Shown: positions 53,693 through 63,795 of the stretch, piece after piece | Layout of the letters: each line of letters opens with the position of its first letter | Numbering within the stretch: the stretch's first letter is position 1 | Assembly: GCA_963575745.1 (NCBI GenBank) | Contig: CAUYUJ010005003.1 | Coordinates: 170,441-234,440 of the forward strand | Direction: 5' to 3' | Source: Prorocentrum cordatum | Lineage: Eukaryota; Sar; Dinophyceae; Prorocentrales; Prorocentraceae | Length of the DNA stretch: 64,000 nt | Notes under the pieces: model-generated | What the model saw: only the letters and a program-made list of their open reading frames with translations | Told to the model about the DNA's origin: nothing | Databases searched by the model: none | Program-made: the position numbers and the translations under genes

Positions 53693-55310
53693 ATGACGGG
53701 GTCCGAGGATGGAGGCCACGAGCGGGCAGGGCCAGAGGACGCAGCGGACGAGAGGCGGCGAGCGGACTCAAGTGCGCCCGGCGCCGCCAGCTGCGAGGAG
53801 GGGAGCAGTGATGAGATGCCAGCGGTTGCGGCGCCCCCAGGGCCGCCGGCTCCCGCGGCGCTCCCTGCGCCCGAGGAGCCCCGGGCTACGGACCCGCCGC
53901 CAGCCATGGCCGGTCTGGGCCGGCGCTCCCATAGAGGAGACGCGAGCTCGAGCGAGTACTACGTCTACTACGGATACTATTACGCCGGCCGTGATCATGC
54001 GGGGTCGGCGCCTGCGCCAGCAACGCAGGTTCCACCTCGTGCGCCCAGTGGCCTCGAGGAGTCCAAGGCGGGCGAGGCGGTGGAGGAGGACACCGCGCAG
54101 CGGGGCGAGGCAGCGCGGCCAGAGGCTGAGGCGGCGAGTGAGGCACCCACGCCCACGCACACGAAGACGAAGAAGGCGCGAAAGCAGGAGGAGGCCAAGG
54201 AGGCGCAGGCGTCCGGGGCAGGTCCACCGCCTCCACCGTCCGAGGGGCGGAGAGGAGCAGGTAACCTGACGGACGAGGGCGGCGAGACATCCAGCGCCCC
54301 CAGCTCGACCTCGGACGCAGCGCCAGGTGGGTTGCTGTTCTCGATGGAGCGGGTCAACTCTTGGGTTGAGGCGGTGCTCAAATGGCTGGGGGCAGAGAGG
54401 GGTGCGCTCTGGGCGCGCTCCTCCACCAGCTCATCGCGTTCATCATGGGACTGGTCGACTCCATGGGCCGTTGCTTGCTCGGTTCTTATTGGGCGAAGTT
54501 GCAGTGGGCAGCCATGGGGCTTGCAGCACTTGGGGTCGCGACGGTCATCGGCTCTGTCGAAAGTTTTTCTCATCTGGTTCCTGAACACAGCATGGGACTA
54601 TGCGACGCTTCTGTTCGCGACACTCCGAGGCTTTGCGCAGGGCAGCAAGACCGGGCACGACGTGAAGCTGGCGCTTGATGGCGATTCAGCGGCAACTCTC
54701 AGCTGGCACGGCCCGTCGGAGGTGATGACAGCGGATGAGGACTACGTCAAGAACGAGGTTCGGGCGCGAGGAGGCAGAGCCGAGAAGATGATGCCCAACG
54801 ACCTCATCATCCAGTCAGGAGGTTCGGTCGCCAGGCTCGAGCAAGGGCCGCTGAAGGGCGGCCGCATCACTCGTCGCGGCTACGTGTACAAGTTCAGGGA
54901 GGTGAAGGGCAGTTCCCATCGCCACTTGAAGGCCGACCCGGAGGAAACCCGCGGCAGCGATAGGGGGTGGCATGGCGCACCTGTGCGCTACCTCACCCTG
55001 CACCCGCCCTGCGGGCGACAAGCCCATGGTTCACGTGTGCTCCTCGTGCGTGGTGGCCCACAGCTCCCCGATCAACGTGGCGGACTTGGCCGAGCTCTCC
55101 CCGGCAGGACGTGCTATAGGGCCGGCAGCCGGCTCCGTTGCGCATGGGCGTGTCGCGGAGCGGGCAAGGCGGGCTGGAGGCTGTTCAGGTGCTGTGCCAG
55201 GAGGAGGTTGCGTCCCCCCAGCCAGACCAGCCGCCCAGCAAAGCCGAGGAGATGGACCCCAACTCAGAGACCGAGTCGGGGCCCAGCGTGGACGTCTGCC
55301 AGGCCGATTA
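53693..55310 (+). CDS. gag-like ORF, N-terminal part (frame-broken)
   Basis: Open from ATG at 53,693 (MTGSEDGGHERAGPEDAADE). Acidic and Pro/Ala-rich N-terminus with SSSEYYVYYGYYYAGR, then NSWVEAVLKWLG. Around 54,400-54,580 a different frame gives hydrophobic helices (LIAFIMGLVDSM, WAAMGLAALGVATVI), then the first frame resumes with IWFLNTAWDYATLLFATLRG and DVKLALDGDSAATLSWHG. Near 55,030 a third frame gives MVHVCSSCVVAHSSPINVAD with a CxxC. I recall this succession (aromatic segment, membrane-like helices, HVCxxC) from retroelement-associated dinoflagellate ORFs. Function unknown; the frame changes suggest a pseudogene. Confidence 0.5.
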
Positions 55311-55392
55311 AGCGGCTTACATCACCCAGGACGGCGCCCAAGTCCTGAGCGCCAAGTGCTGTAGGGACACGGCCAGGCAGGACCTGGTCTGC

Positions 55393-56433
55393 ATGCTGGT
55401 TGAGGACACGGCCGTGCCCGACGTGCGCGAGACGCAGGAGGAAGGAGGTGCCCGGGCCTTCCGGGCATGTGCTCACCATGGCACCTACGAGAGCCAGGCG
55501 GCGACGCGGAGGTGCGCGCGCTCGCAGTGCTATCGCGCCCATGTGGTTGAGAAGGGCGGCTTCTCCCTCTGTGCGGCCCACGCAGCTCATCGGGCGGTGG
55601 GCCGGCGCAGCCGCTCGGCCGCGCCCCGCCAGGACGATGAGGCTCGAGTTCGGCGGTCAATCAGTAGGAGCCCAGAGAGGAGTGACGAGGACCGCGCGGC
55701 TCGCCGCCCTTCAGGGGCCTCGGGCCGCAAGGGCAGCCCCGCTAAGGCCGGGGCTGAGGCGGCCTGGCTGCTGCGCATGCGCGACCCCTCGGCGGATGCT
55801 GAGCACGAGTGGGACGCGTCCTACAGCTTCCCGGCGCGCTTTGTCGGCCCGACCAAGGGCTGCAGTGACGGCGACCCGCGGACGGACGTGGAGGCGGTCG
55901 GCTTGGGGCTGGTCTTCTCCATCCCGGACGGCGCCTTCTCAGCCCCAAGGCCGGAACTGCTCGGCGGGTTCGTGGGGGCCCAGCCGCCCGCCATCTGCTG
56001 GCGCTCGGGCGCAGCGCCGCGGCTCTCGGACCACGGCGGCGGCGCGAACTGTCGGGGTGATGTCCTGAGCCCGGCGTCAGCCATAGCGCTCAGCAAGGAC
56101 CGCATTCGCCATCGCCTCGCCAAGCGGGCGCGCTCCAGGAGCCGCAGAACCACCCCGACGCGGCGCGAGGCGCAGTCGGACCTCGACGCGAGGCTGAGGA
56201 GGGCTCAGGCGCAGGATGAGGAGCAGAGGAGTCAGGATCCGAGGTCGTCGCTCATCTCGGCCAACCTCACCAAGCGCGCTGACGGACTCACGGACGGGGC
56301 GGCCAGAGGGGCCATCTCGGCCGAGAGCGGCACGGGTAGGCACGAGCTGCTCGCAGAGCTCATCGAGGCAGCCGACGCGATGCACGGAGGAAGCGTCAGC
56401 GAGGTGGGCGTCAGTCTTCTCAGAGGATGCTAG
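55393..56433 (+). CDS. gag-like ORF, middle part
   Basis: 346 codons. It opens with MLVEDTAVPDVRETQEEGGA, then a Cys/His cluster RRCARSQCYRAHVVEKGGFS with LCAAHAAH (C..C..H...C..H), continuing in the same order as the preceding ORF. The rest is Arg/Ser- and Ala-rich with a basic segment KRARSRSRRTTPTRRE that could bind nucleic acid. It lies 80 nt after the previous stop and was probably continuous with it. Confidence 0.5.
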   Translation: MLVEDTAVPDVRETQEEGGARAFRACAHHGTYESQAATRRCARSQCYRAHVVEKGGFSLCAAHAAHRAVGRRSRSAAPRQDDEARVRRSISRSPERSDEDRAARRPSGASGRKGSPAKAGAEAAWLLRMRDPSADAEHEWDASYSFPARFVGPTKGCSDGDPRTDVEAVGLGLVFSIPDGAFSAPRPELLGGFVGAQPPAICWRSGAAPRLSDHGGGANCRGDVLSPASAIALSKDRIRHRLAKRARSRSRRTTPTRREAQSDLDARLRRAQAQDEEQRSQDPRSSLISANLTKRADGLTDGAARGAISAESGTGRHELLAELIEAADAMHGGSVSEVGVSLLRGC

Positions 56434-56605
56434 GATGTATGGAGCGAGGAGCTCGAGGGAGGCGAAGGGGCCAGTCCTCAAGTGGGATTGAGGGCCCCCC
56501 GCGCCACCGCCGGCCCACGCGCCCTACGACGGCCACGAGGCGTCCGCCGGCGGGCAGAGGGCGACGGCGCCGTCTTGGCCCGCGCGGGGCGGGCAGTCGG
56601 GCCCA

Positions 56606-58319
56606 GTGGCACCGCCGGGGCCGTCCCCGGCGGGACCTCCGCCGGGCCTGGGCTTTCTCGGCTTTGTCCAGAGGCCGCCCCCTCGGCAGGAGACGCAGGC
56701 CAGCTTCAACCCGAGCGCGTTCTACGGGGCGGGAGGGGCTAGCCCAACCACACCTTGGACCGCCAGGCCGCCCCAACAGCTCTCCTTCGTGGAGCGGGCC
56801 ACGCGCCCGCGCGAATGGCGCGCGGGAGCTTCCTCGACGCCGCAGGAGGAGAGGGTCCTGGGTGCGCCGTCACTGGGGCCTGACGTCGGCATCGGGCTGC
56901 AGAACTTGGTGCGCGAGCTGGGGCGATCCAACAAGCACGCGGAGGAGTCTGGGGGCGCAGCCAAGGGCACCCTGGCCAGCATCGGGCGCGTGGAGGAGCA
57001 GCTCGCGTTCATGGCGAGGGGGTGCGACTTCTACGCGGTCACGCCGTGCCCGGGACGGCTGGGCAAGGGCGCGCTCCACGCGCTGAGGTCCGTGGGTCAG
57101 AACTCGAGGCCGCTCTTCCGGTCGATCAAGTTCCCCACGAACATCACCAACAACATCGCGCACGGCTTTGCGGCATTCCAGCAGGGCGGGCGCGATCGTA
57201 TTCACTTGCCGGACTATTGCCTCAGCTGCGCTAATTTCCCGAAGACGACGGAGGCCGACATGGACAACTATGCACCGCCAAAGGACTACAAGCTTGAGGC
57301 ACGGCCGAGGCACGCGTCTACTCCCCAGCACTGGTTCCAGGACGCCAAGCGGGAGGCATGGGCTCGGGCCTGCTTCTACGGCCAGGAGCACTACGACCAG
57401 CAGATCAAGGCCGCGGAGCACCTGCTCAGCCTTAACGACGAGGCAGAGTACGCATGGCCGCCCAACATCACCTTCGGCATATGGGCGGAGCTCCGAGGCC
57501 GCTGGTGCGAGGAGCTGCGCATGAAGGGGGCGCGCATGCTGGATCCCATGGACGACGAAAAACCCATCCTGGGGCCGCATCCGCTTCGCGCGCACGTCCC
57601 CCGCCAGCAGCGAGGACCCGGGGCCGTGGCTGCGGATGCCGCGCACCTACTTCCTCGATGAGCCCGACCAGTATTTCATTACGGACATCATGGTCAGGCA
57701 CCACAACAAGCTCACGAGGTCGCAATGGAAGACAGCTTTCCGCTCCGATGCGGCGCCCGCCCCGCAGCCGATCCACCCCAGGCCGGGGCCCAAGGCGGGC
57801 ATGGCGGGGGCTGGGGGGCCAGGGGCAGGAGGGGCAGCAGGAGGGGCAGCAGGAGGAGCGGCAGGAGGTCGAGGGGGCGCAGGCCTACTGGGGCATGCCC
57901 TTACTCGTAAGGAGTACGGTCGCAGCCTCGATCATCGTCCGAAGTCCCCCGCGAGTGGCCGCGTCGTCTGCTGGGGCAACTCCAGCTGGAAGGGCTGCCA
58001 GAACTCGTCGTGCCCGCACTCGCACAGGCCGATCGGTAAGGTAGGCTTGCTGGACCGCACCGTGCAGATGCAGCTGATCAAGAGGGGTGGCCCCAAGGGC
58101 GGCCCTAAGGTGGGCTCGCACGAGGAGGCGGACAAGAGGATCGCGGCTCTGCGGCAGGCGCATGACGCGGAGGAAGCCTCCAAGAGGGCAGGTGAGGCGG
58201 CGGCGGCGGGCGCTCAGGCCCCTTCTCAGGCGCCCGCAGCGGGCGCCAACGGGGGTGGCAAGAAGTGCGGCAGCATGGGCCACAGACATCACGATGGTCT
58301 AAGTGCTGTGCTGCCGTAG
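56606..58319 (+). CDS. gag-like ORF, C-terminal part with CCCH finger
   Basis: Two overlapping frames: 56,606-57,661 then 57,636-58,319, switching near 57,600-57,640. The first is globular in texture (GIGLQNLVRELGRSNKHAEE, LFRSIKFPTNITNNIAHGF, PQHWFQDAKREAWARACFYG). The second contains YFLDEPDQYFITDIMVRH and a CCCH finger, VCWGNSSWKGCQNSSCPHSH (C-x8-C-x4-C-x3-H, counted along the visible Cys and His), then a Lys/Ala-rich tail. A capsid-like region followed by an RNA-binding finger is the layout of a gag or ORF1 protein. One frameshift is visible. Confidence 0.55.
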
Positions 58320-58825
58320 TGGCCTGCGGCTCGTGGCGTGTGGGCAGCTTGTGGCCGTTTAGGCCCTGGGCTGGGAGCGCAGGGGAGCGTCGAGGCTGGC
58401 AAGGCGGCAGAGGCAGCCTAGTGAGGGGCTATCAGAGGAGGGGGCACAGAGGTAGGTCTGCGGGCGAGGCGGGACGGACACCGCTGGAGGCCTTGAGAGG
58501 GGCGGCGGGGGAGGGGTAAGGAGGGACGAGCACCTCCGGAGACCCTGACGACAGCCTACCCTGAGCGCGTCAGATCCCGACCGCCCCATGGCGAAGTGCC
58601 GGGCAGTGAGGAGCGGATGTGCAGATGCAGGCGAGAGGTGGAATGTTTTGCGGCGGCGCAGCCGAGTGAGGAGCGGTCGAGCAGACGCAAGCGAGAGGTG
58701 GATGTTTTTGCGGCAGTACTACCAGGAGTGCTGGGTCGGAGTGGGGCCAGGTCCCCCCGCCAGTACGAGCGGGGGCCCTCGAGGTGGGCCCCGCGGCTCG
58801 AAGTGCAGCGTGCACCAGAGCACGG
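58320..58825. other. no gene seen; 3' flank of gag-like element
   Basis: 58,588-58,720 contains two diverged copies of GTGAGGAGCGGAT..GCAGA.GC..GCGAGAGGTGGA, about 68 bp apart. Confidence 0.55.
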
Positions 58826-59700
58826 AGGGGGGTGACGGCCATCGCGCCCAGGAGGGCGCGATATGGCCGGAGCTCGCGCCTCGGAGGAGCGAGGCGCCTC
58901 AGGCCGCGTGAAAGAAGTGGCGTCTCCTCCTCCTCCGCCTCCATCGTCGTCTGCGTCGGCGTCTGAAGTGAGGTAAGAAGGAGGAGGAGGAGGAGGAGGA
59001 GGAGGAGGAGGAGAAGGCGGCCTGAGCGGTCCAGGCCTCGCGAGGCCCAAGAGCCGCGATCCGCCCGAGGCTGAGGGGCGGAGCTGCCGATGGGAAACAT
59101 GAACGTTCGTTAGAACATAGGGTTTCCCAGCCTGGCGTAGCCCCCTCTCCCCTGTCCTGCCTCTGCCTCCATGCGTGTGCTCCTCCTCCGTCGCTTCTTG
59201 GCTTAAGGCCGCTCTAAGAGCGGCCCCAGCATCTCTTTTTGGAGGTCCCGCCCACCCACACCACAATAAAGCGGTGGGTGGAGCCTCCCGCCGAGTTTGC
59301 TCGGCCTGCGCTTGCCGCTTTGCGGTCGGCGCACGCATCGGCCCCACCCGACCGCGGAGGGTCTCTTTTCCCCCCCCTCCCTAGCGCTACAGTGTTCCAG
59401 GCGGGGGGGAGACGGCCATCGCGCCCAGGAGGGCGCGATAGGGCCAGAGCTCGCGCCTCGGAGGAGCGAGGCGCCTCAGGCCGCGTGAAAGAAGTGGCGC
59501 CTCCTCCTCCTCCTCCTCCTCCTCCTCCGCCTCCATCGTCGTCTGCGTCGGCATCTGAGGTGAGGTGAGAAGGAGGAGGAGGAGGAGGAGGAGGAGGAGG
59601 AGGAGGAGGAGGCGGAAGGCGGCCTGAGCGGTCCAGGCCTCGCGAGGCCCAAGAGCCGCGATCCGCCGGAGGCTTAGGGGCGGAGCTGCCGATGGGAAAC
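58826..59700 (+). repeat. ~270-300 bp direct repeat, 578 bp apart
   Basis: 58,826-59,098 and 59,404-59,699 share GACGGCCATCGCGCCCAGGA, GGAGCTCGCGCC/AGAGCTCGCGCC, GGAGCGAGGCGCCTCAGGCC, a TCC stretch, CCATCGTCGTCTGCGTCGGC, a GGA stretch and GGCCTGAGCGGTCCAGGCCT, ending GCTGCCGATGGGAAAC. They differ mainly in the GGA tract length. An AATAAA lies between them at about 59,264. Confidence 0.88.
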
Positions 59701-60179
59701 GGAGGAGGAAGGCATCGCTACTCCCCGCTCCATCCTTCCTCCACTCCTCCCCTGCTCCCTCCCTCGTTCCATCCCTCCATCACTCCCTCCCAACATTCCC
59801 CCCCTCCCTCCCTTCTCCATTCCTCTCCAATCCCTCCTCCTTTATTCCTCACTTCTCTTCCCCTCCACGGTGTCCTGCGATGCCCAATGACATTCGCGTG
59901 CCATCTTCGGCCATATCGAGTCCTCCAGGGGCCATCTTATTTCGTGTCTCTATTTGGGCATCGCTGGGTCCTACCGGGCCGTTCGTGGGGCCAGCTGTAC
60001 TGGAGTTTTGTCGGGCCAAACCCTGCTGGGCCATCCTTGGGCTACCTGGGGGTTGAACCTCCTCGCTGCAGGTGGCGCGCTGGTGTCGGTGGTGCCGCTT
60101 CTCCTTACGCTGACAACCCGGCTCTCTCAAATCACAGAGGTCTCGGGAGGGTGGGGGAGAGTACAGTGGAGGCCAGGCC
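59701..60179. other. no gene seen
   Basis: TCC-rich then ordinary sequence, no coding texture. Confidence 0.5.
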
Positions 60180-60325
60180 ACAAGAAACCTTCAACAAGAA
60201 ACCCAATCCTGAGACCCAGGACGTCCATTTGGTGTGGGAACGTCACGCTTTCCACAGCAAAACCATCGAAACCCAAGACACCGAGGGCACCCTGAAGGCA
60301 AGCAGGGTGTTTCTTGTCATGGGCC
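60180..60325 (-). repeat. dispersed repeat family C, copy 2
   Basis: Reverse complement of 8,690-8,825. It lies in the 3' flank of the EF-hand gene, about 110 bp beyond its stop codon. Confidence 0.85.
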
Positions 60326-60432
60326 CCCACTGCAGGAGGAGACCTGGGGGAGGGCTGGGGGAGGGCGAGGAGGCGGGCGGAGACCCCCCACCCCGCGGCC
60401 AGCCGCAGCAGCCGGGCCCGCAAGGCGGCTCG

Positions 60433-60882
60433 TCACAGCATCGCGGCGTAGTCCACGTACTCCTGGAGCGAGATCGTGCCCGAGTTGTCCTTGTCGCAGT
60501 CGACGAAGAAGGAGTACAACTCATCCAGCGCGATGCCGCCCTTGAAGTGGGCCCGGACCTCCTGGGCGTCCATGACGCCATCCCTGTTGAAGTCCTGGAG
60601 GGCAGCGATGAGGGGGGCCCGGCTCAGGGGGGGAAGCATCGACCTGGAATCTGCGACACATCACCGCTACATCGGCGATGTGCTGCCGACAGCGAGTCCG
60701 CACGTTCCTGGACCATCGAGCCCCTATTGGCGATCAGTGGGGGATTGGGGGTCGATGCGTCCCCCCCGGAGCCTCCACCCCCCTAACGTTGCCCCTGAAG
60801 TCCACGTCGACGAAGTCCTGCTTGTACTCCGTCATCTTCCCCTTCGTGACGGGCCTCGGCGTGCTGAGCTCCATGTCCTCCA
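60433..60882 (-). CDS. EF-hand calcium-binding protein (C-terminal exons)
   Basis: Exons 60882-60803 and 60594-60433 (TGA). Spliced across a 208-nt intron they give ...KMTEYKQDFVDVD then FNRDGVMDAQE, completing one canonical EF-hand loop (DFNRDGVMDAQE: D1, N3, D5, G6, D9, E12). A second perfect loop (DCDKDNSGTISL followed by QE) lies close to the C-terminal VDYAAML. EF-hand pairs bind Ca2+ and change shape to regulate partners, so this is probably a calmodulin-superfamily sensor or the regulatory tail of a larger protein. Upstream on the minus strand a likely exon ending ...LVLLVKIVE (about 61,000-60,927) joins in frame across a ~45-50 nt gap with GTGGAG at both edges. The 5' end was not identified. 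Confidence 0.8.
60595..60802 (+). mobile_element. TIR element family B, copy 4, acting as an intron
   Basis: On the gene's strand the 208-nt intron starts GACTTCAGGG and ends CTCCAG, a GA-AG intron. GGACTTCA occurs at both edges (plus-strand 60,588-60,595 and 60,796-60,803), an 8-bp target-site-like duplication. The body matches the family B copies at 22,355, 49,327 and 51,649, lying antisense to the host gene. Confidence 0.85.
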
Positions 60883-61010
60883 CTGGAGGGGGGGCGGGTC
60901 TGGGAGGGAGCCCGGGATGCGCGTGGCTCCACGATCTTCACAAGGAGCACCAACGATTTCGGAGCGCACCCCAGGAAGTCCTTCGTCCACGGACAGCTTA
61001 CACTCTGGAG
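60883..61010 (-). CDS. probable upstream exon of the EF-hand gene
   Basis: Before the exon at 60,882, a minus-strand stretch reads PWTKDFLGCAPKSLVLLVKI VE and ends GTGGAG|CC at about 60,927. 60,926-60,883 would be a very short intron with a C-rich tract ending CCTCCAG. The joined frame is open. The start of this exon is not resolved. Confidence 0.4.
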
Positions 61011-61480
61011 GCCCCAATCCCCCAGGCGACCTCCAAAATCCCTCATCCGTCTGCTCGCTCTTCCCAGTGTAGTGCCTGAGTTCTGCGTTCTTGTGTCTGC
61101 TGTTAATTGCCTCTCTAGGGCGTATCCTGGAGATGCCATGAAACGAAACCCCTCGAAGGTGGGCACCTTCATAGACCTGCTGAGAGGCAAGGGCAAGGAA
61201 GAGAGCCTAACATAATGGAGCGAAACACGGGCATATAAGAGGGAGAGAGAGAGATAACAATCTTCACACGATCGTCGTCGTTACCAACGCCGCCGGCACC
61301 GCCGTCCCCGTAACTGTCGGCGCCGCGTCGTCGGCGTCTGCGCCGTCGTCGCCTTCGTCGTCTTCGGCGTCATCGTCTGCGCCTTCCTCGCCCGCGCCGT
61401 CGCCGGGGTCACCCGCGCCCGACGCCGCCGCCGCCGCCAGCCTCGTCGGCGCCGCCGTGCGAGTCGCCGCCGGCAGGAGT
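61011..61480. other. no clear gene; GCCGTCG-rich
   Basis: 61,265-61,450 is rich in GCC/GTC trinucleotides with open frames in several phases. No motif was recognised. Confidence 0.5.
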
Positions 61481-61575
61481 CCTCGATGTGCTTCGGGATG
61501 GCGCCCATGGGCGACTGCCCCGCCACGGAGGCCAGCAGCAGCGCGCCCGCTGCGCCAAGCCGCCACGGCGTCATG
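61481..61575 (-). CDS. possible signal-peptide exon
   Basis: From a minus-strand ATG at 61,575: MTPWRLGAAGALLLASVAGQ followed by SPMGAIPKHIEDS. This is a textbook signal peptide (basic n-region, Ala/Leu core, small residues before a likely cleavage site at VAG-Q). Beyond it the frame turns into Arg-rich repeat, so an intron donor near 61,480 is likely. It is on the same strand and ~500 bp upstream of the EF-hand exons and could be their first exon, which would make the protein secretory or plastid-routed. The linkage is inferred. Confidence 0.35.
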
Positions 61576-62272
61576 TGGGCCCGCCGCCACCCCCCGCGCC
61601 CGCGGCCGGCCGGGCAGCGGCCGCGGCGAGGGCCGGCGGGCAGATCTCGAGCCGCCGGGGCGGGCCGCCGGGGCGAGGCCTCGTGGTGCTGGTGGCCTCC
61701 GAGCGCTGCCCCCGCCAGCCATCGACTCTCCTGAGTCGATGGGGGGGGCGAGGGTGGGTTCGGCTCTCGCCACAAGTAGGGGAACGAACAAGGAGGGGGA
61801 TCCAGCGCCGATCCGAGAAATCCGCGCGAACCTCCGAGTTATGTCTATGTCATCCGTTGCCCTAACAGGTCTGACGGGTCCAGAGCTCTAGCACTGCCGC
61901 CCCTTGCCCGAGCCGTGGATCGGCGAGGGCAAGCTTCGGATTTCGCCGCCGCTTTCTCGGGTTGGGTAGAGGTCAGGTGCTCGTTCTGGGGGCCCGGCTC
62001 TCTCGCCCCCCTCGTGCGCCGATGCGATGCGTCGAACGTCCCTCGATCTTTGTCGAGCTGAAGTCGAGCTTGAGTTGTGGATGCCATGACAATGGTCTCC
62101 CCAACAATCCCATGATGTGTTAAACATGTCGGATACACGGTCTAAACATGTGTGTTTACTTGTTTGGACATCTGGAAATTATTTGGAAACATGCTTCCTC
62201 TCTACTGCTCGTCGTCCGCAAAAAGCTTGAGCCGACGCGGAGCTTGAGCTGTAGGCGGGCCCCAGGAAACCC
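61576..62272. other. no gene seen
   Basis: GC-rich then ordinary sequence. 62,130-62,190 has AAACATG repeated around TTTGGACATCTGG. Confidence 0.5.
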
Positions 62273-62452
62273 CCTCCTCCTCCTCCTCCTCCTCCTCTCA
62301 TCCCATCCTCCTCCTACCTCCTCCTCCTCCCCACCTCTACCTCCTATTACTCTCCTTCCTCATCCTTCCGCCACTCCTCCTCCTCCTCCTCCTCCTCCTC
62401 CCCCTCCCCCTCCCCCTCCTCCCCCACCCCCCAAAACACACACACACACACA
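62273..62452 (+). repeat. TCC microsatellite plus short CA repeat
   Basis: TCC/CCCTCC tract followed by ACACACACAC at about 62,437-62,451. Confidence 0.95.
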
Positions 62453-63059
62453 ACTCTAACGAAGGGGAGCGTATGGGGCGAGGACCACGCGACGGCGGGC
62501 GTGGCGCAGGTCGGTGGCGACGCCTCGTGGCACACGGGCGGTGCTGAGAGGAGGGGAGGCGGGCGCGATGATGCGTGCGGGCACGCCCGACGCGGGCTCT
62601 CCGCGAATCGGCCACGTGAGGCCGGGCTCTGAGGGCGCGCCTCAGGGGGCCAGGGCAGTCCTCGCGGAACCCCGCTCGTTCCCATCCTCCCCCCTCTCTC
62701 TCTCCCCAGCTCTCGGGCCTGGCCCTGAGGATGGAGGCTGGAGCATCGAATCTGTGTTCTGTTGCCCGCTTTGGGCCCCCAGACCCCCGGGGGCCTCCCG
62801 GAGCACCGTTGCCGCGCGTCGTTGGAAAGCGAGGTAAGGATGCGAGACCCTTTAGGCGTCCGAGCTGCAACCCGCCGCAAGAATATCTACCCGTGGGGCT
62901 GGCCAACGAAACGTGCCGAGGACGGGACGCGGAGGCAAGAATGCAAGGGCACCCAGGGGGCACAACTACTGTTGCTGTTACCAACCCTCCTGTGTGTTGG
63001 GTTCTCGTTGGGTTCCACCTCTTCTCTCCTCTCCCGCCTCCTCCCTCGTATACTGCCTC
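62453..63059. other. no gene seen
   Basis: Open frames on both strands lack motifs and follow GC composition. Confidence 0.45.
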
Positions 63060-63650
63060 CTCATGCGCTGATCCCCGGGCGGCTGCGCACTGCGCGATTG
63101 TCGCCACTTTCGTCGGCTCCTGGGAGGTCCAGCGAGGTGGAGGCACACACGGACCCAGGCGGGACCTCGCGGCTCCCTGTGGGGCTGCGAACTGCGAAAC
63201 CATCGCCACTTTCGTCGGCTCCTGAGGTCCAGGGGAAAAGTGGCACATGCGGACCCAGGCGGTACCTCGCTGCTCCTTGGGGTACTGCGACCTGCGCAAC
63301 TGTCGCCACCTCTGTTGGCTCCTGGGAGGTCCAGCGGGGTGGAGGCACACGCGGACCCAGGCGGGACCTCGCAGCTCCCTTGGTGACTGCGCACTGCGAA
63401 ACCGTCGCCACTTTCGTGGGCTCATGCGAAGTCCAGCGGAGTGGAGGCACACACGGACCCAGGCGGGACCTCGCTGCTCTGTTGGTGGCTCCGCACTGCG
63501 CAACTGTCGCGACTTTCGTCGGCTCCTGGGAGGTCCAGCGGAGTCGGGGGCCACGCGGACCCAGGCAGGACCTCACTGCTCCCTGGGTGGCTGCTTACAG
63601 CACAAATGTCCCCACGTCCGCCGGCTTCTGCTAGGCCCAGCAGAGCGGGA
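63060..63650 (+). repeat. ~101-bp tandem repeat, about 6 copies
   Basis: CGTCGGCTCCTGGGAGGTCC or a variant starts at 63111, 63213, 63313, 63415, 63517 and about 63615, spacings 98-102 bp. Each unit continues GGAGGCACAC.CGGACCCAGG and CTGCGAACTGCGAAACC. The period is not a multiple of three, so long open frames across it change peptide from unit to unit. Confidence 0.95.
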
Positions 63651-63795
63651 TTGTAAGCAAACCCACACACAACCTCGCGGCTCCCAATTCGGGGCGAACG
63701 TAATGCGAATATATGAAGGTGTTCTTTTGAAAGGATCACTCCTTGTGGTAGTCGCCGCACATGGAAACATTGGAGATTACGCCTCGGGTCATGTG

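Larger units (their letters stand above)
53280..59250 (+). mobile_element. pol-less gag-like element with ~150-bp direct repeats
   Basis: 53,280-53,427 and 59,099-59,247 are about 90% alike by eye (ATGAACGTT.GTTAGAACATA .. CAGCATCTCTTTTTGGAGGT) and bound a block of gag-like ORFs. No RT, RNase H or integrase is visible. It may be an LTR-type large derivative lacking pol, or the 5' half of a LINE followed by the start of a tandem copy. Confidence 0.5.

Noticed and set aside
62762-63634. 290-codon plus-strand ORF over the 101-bp array
   Set aside because: The unit is not a multiple of three, so the peptide changes from unit to unit; no conserved domain.
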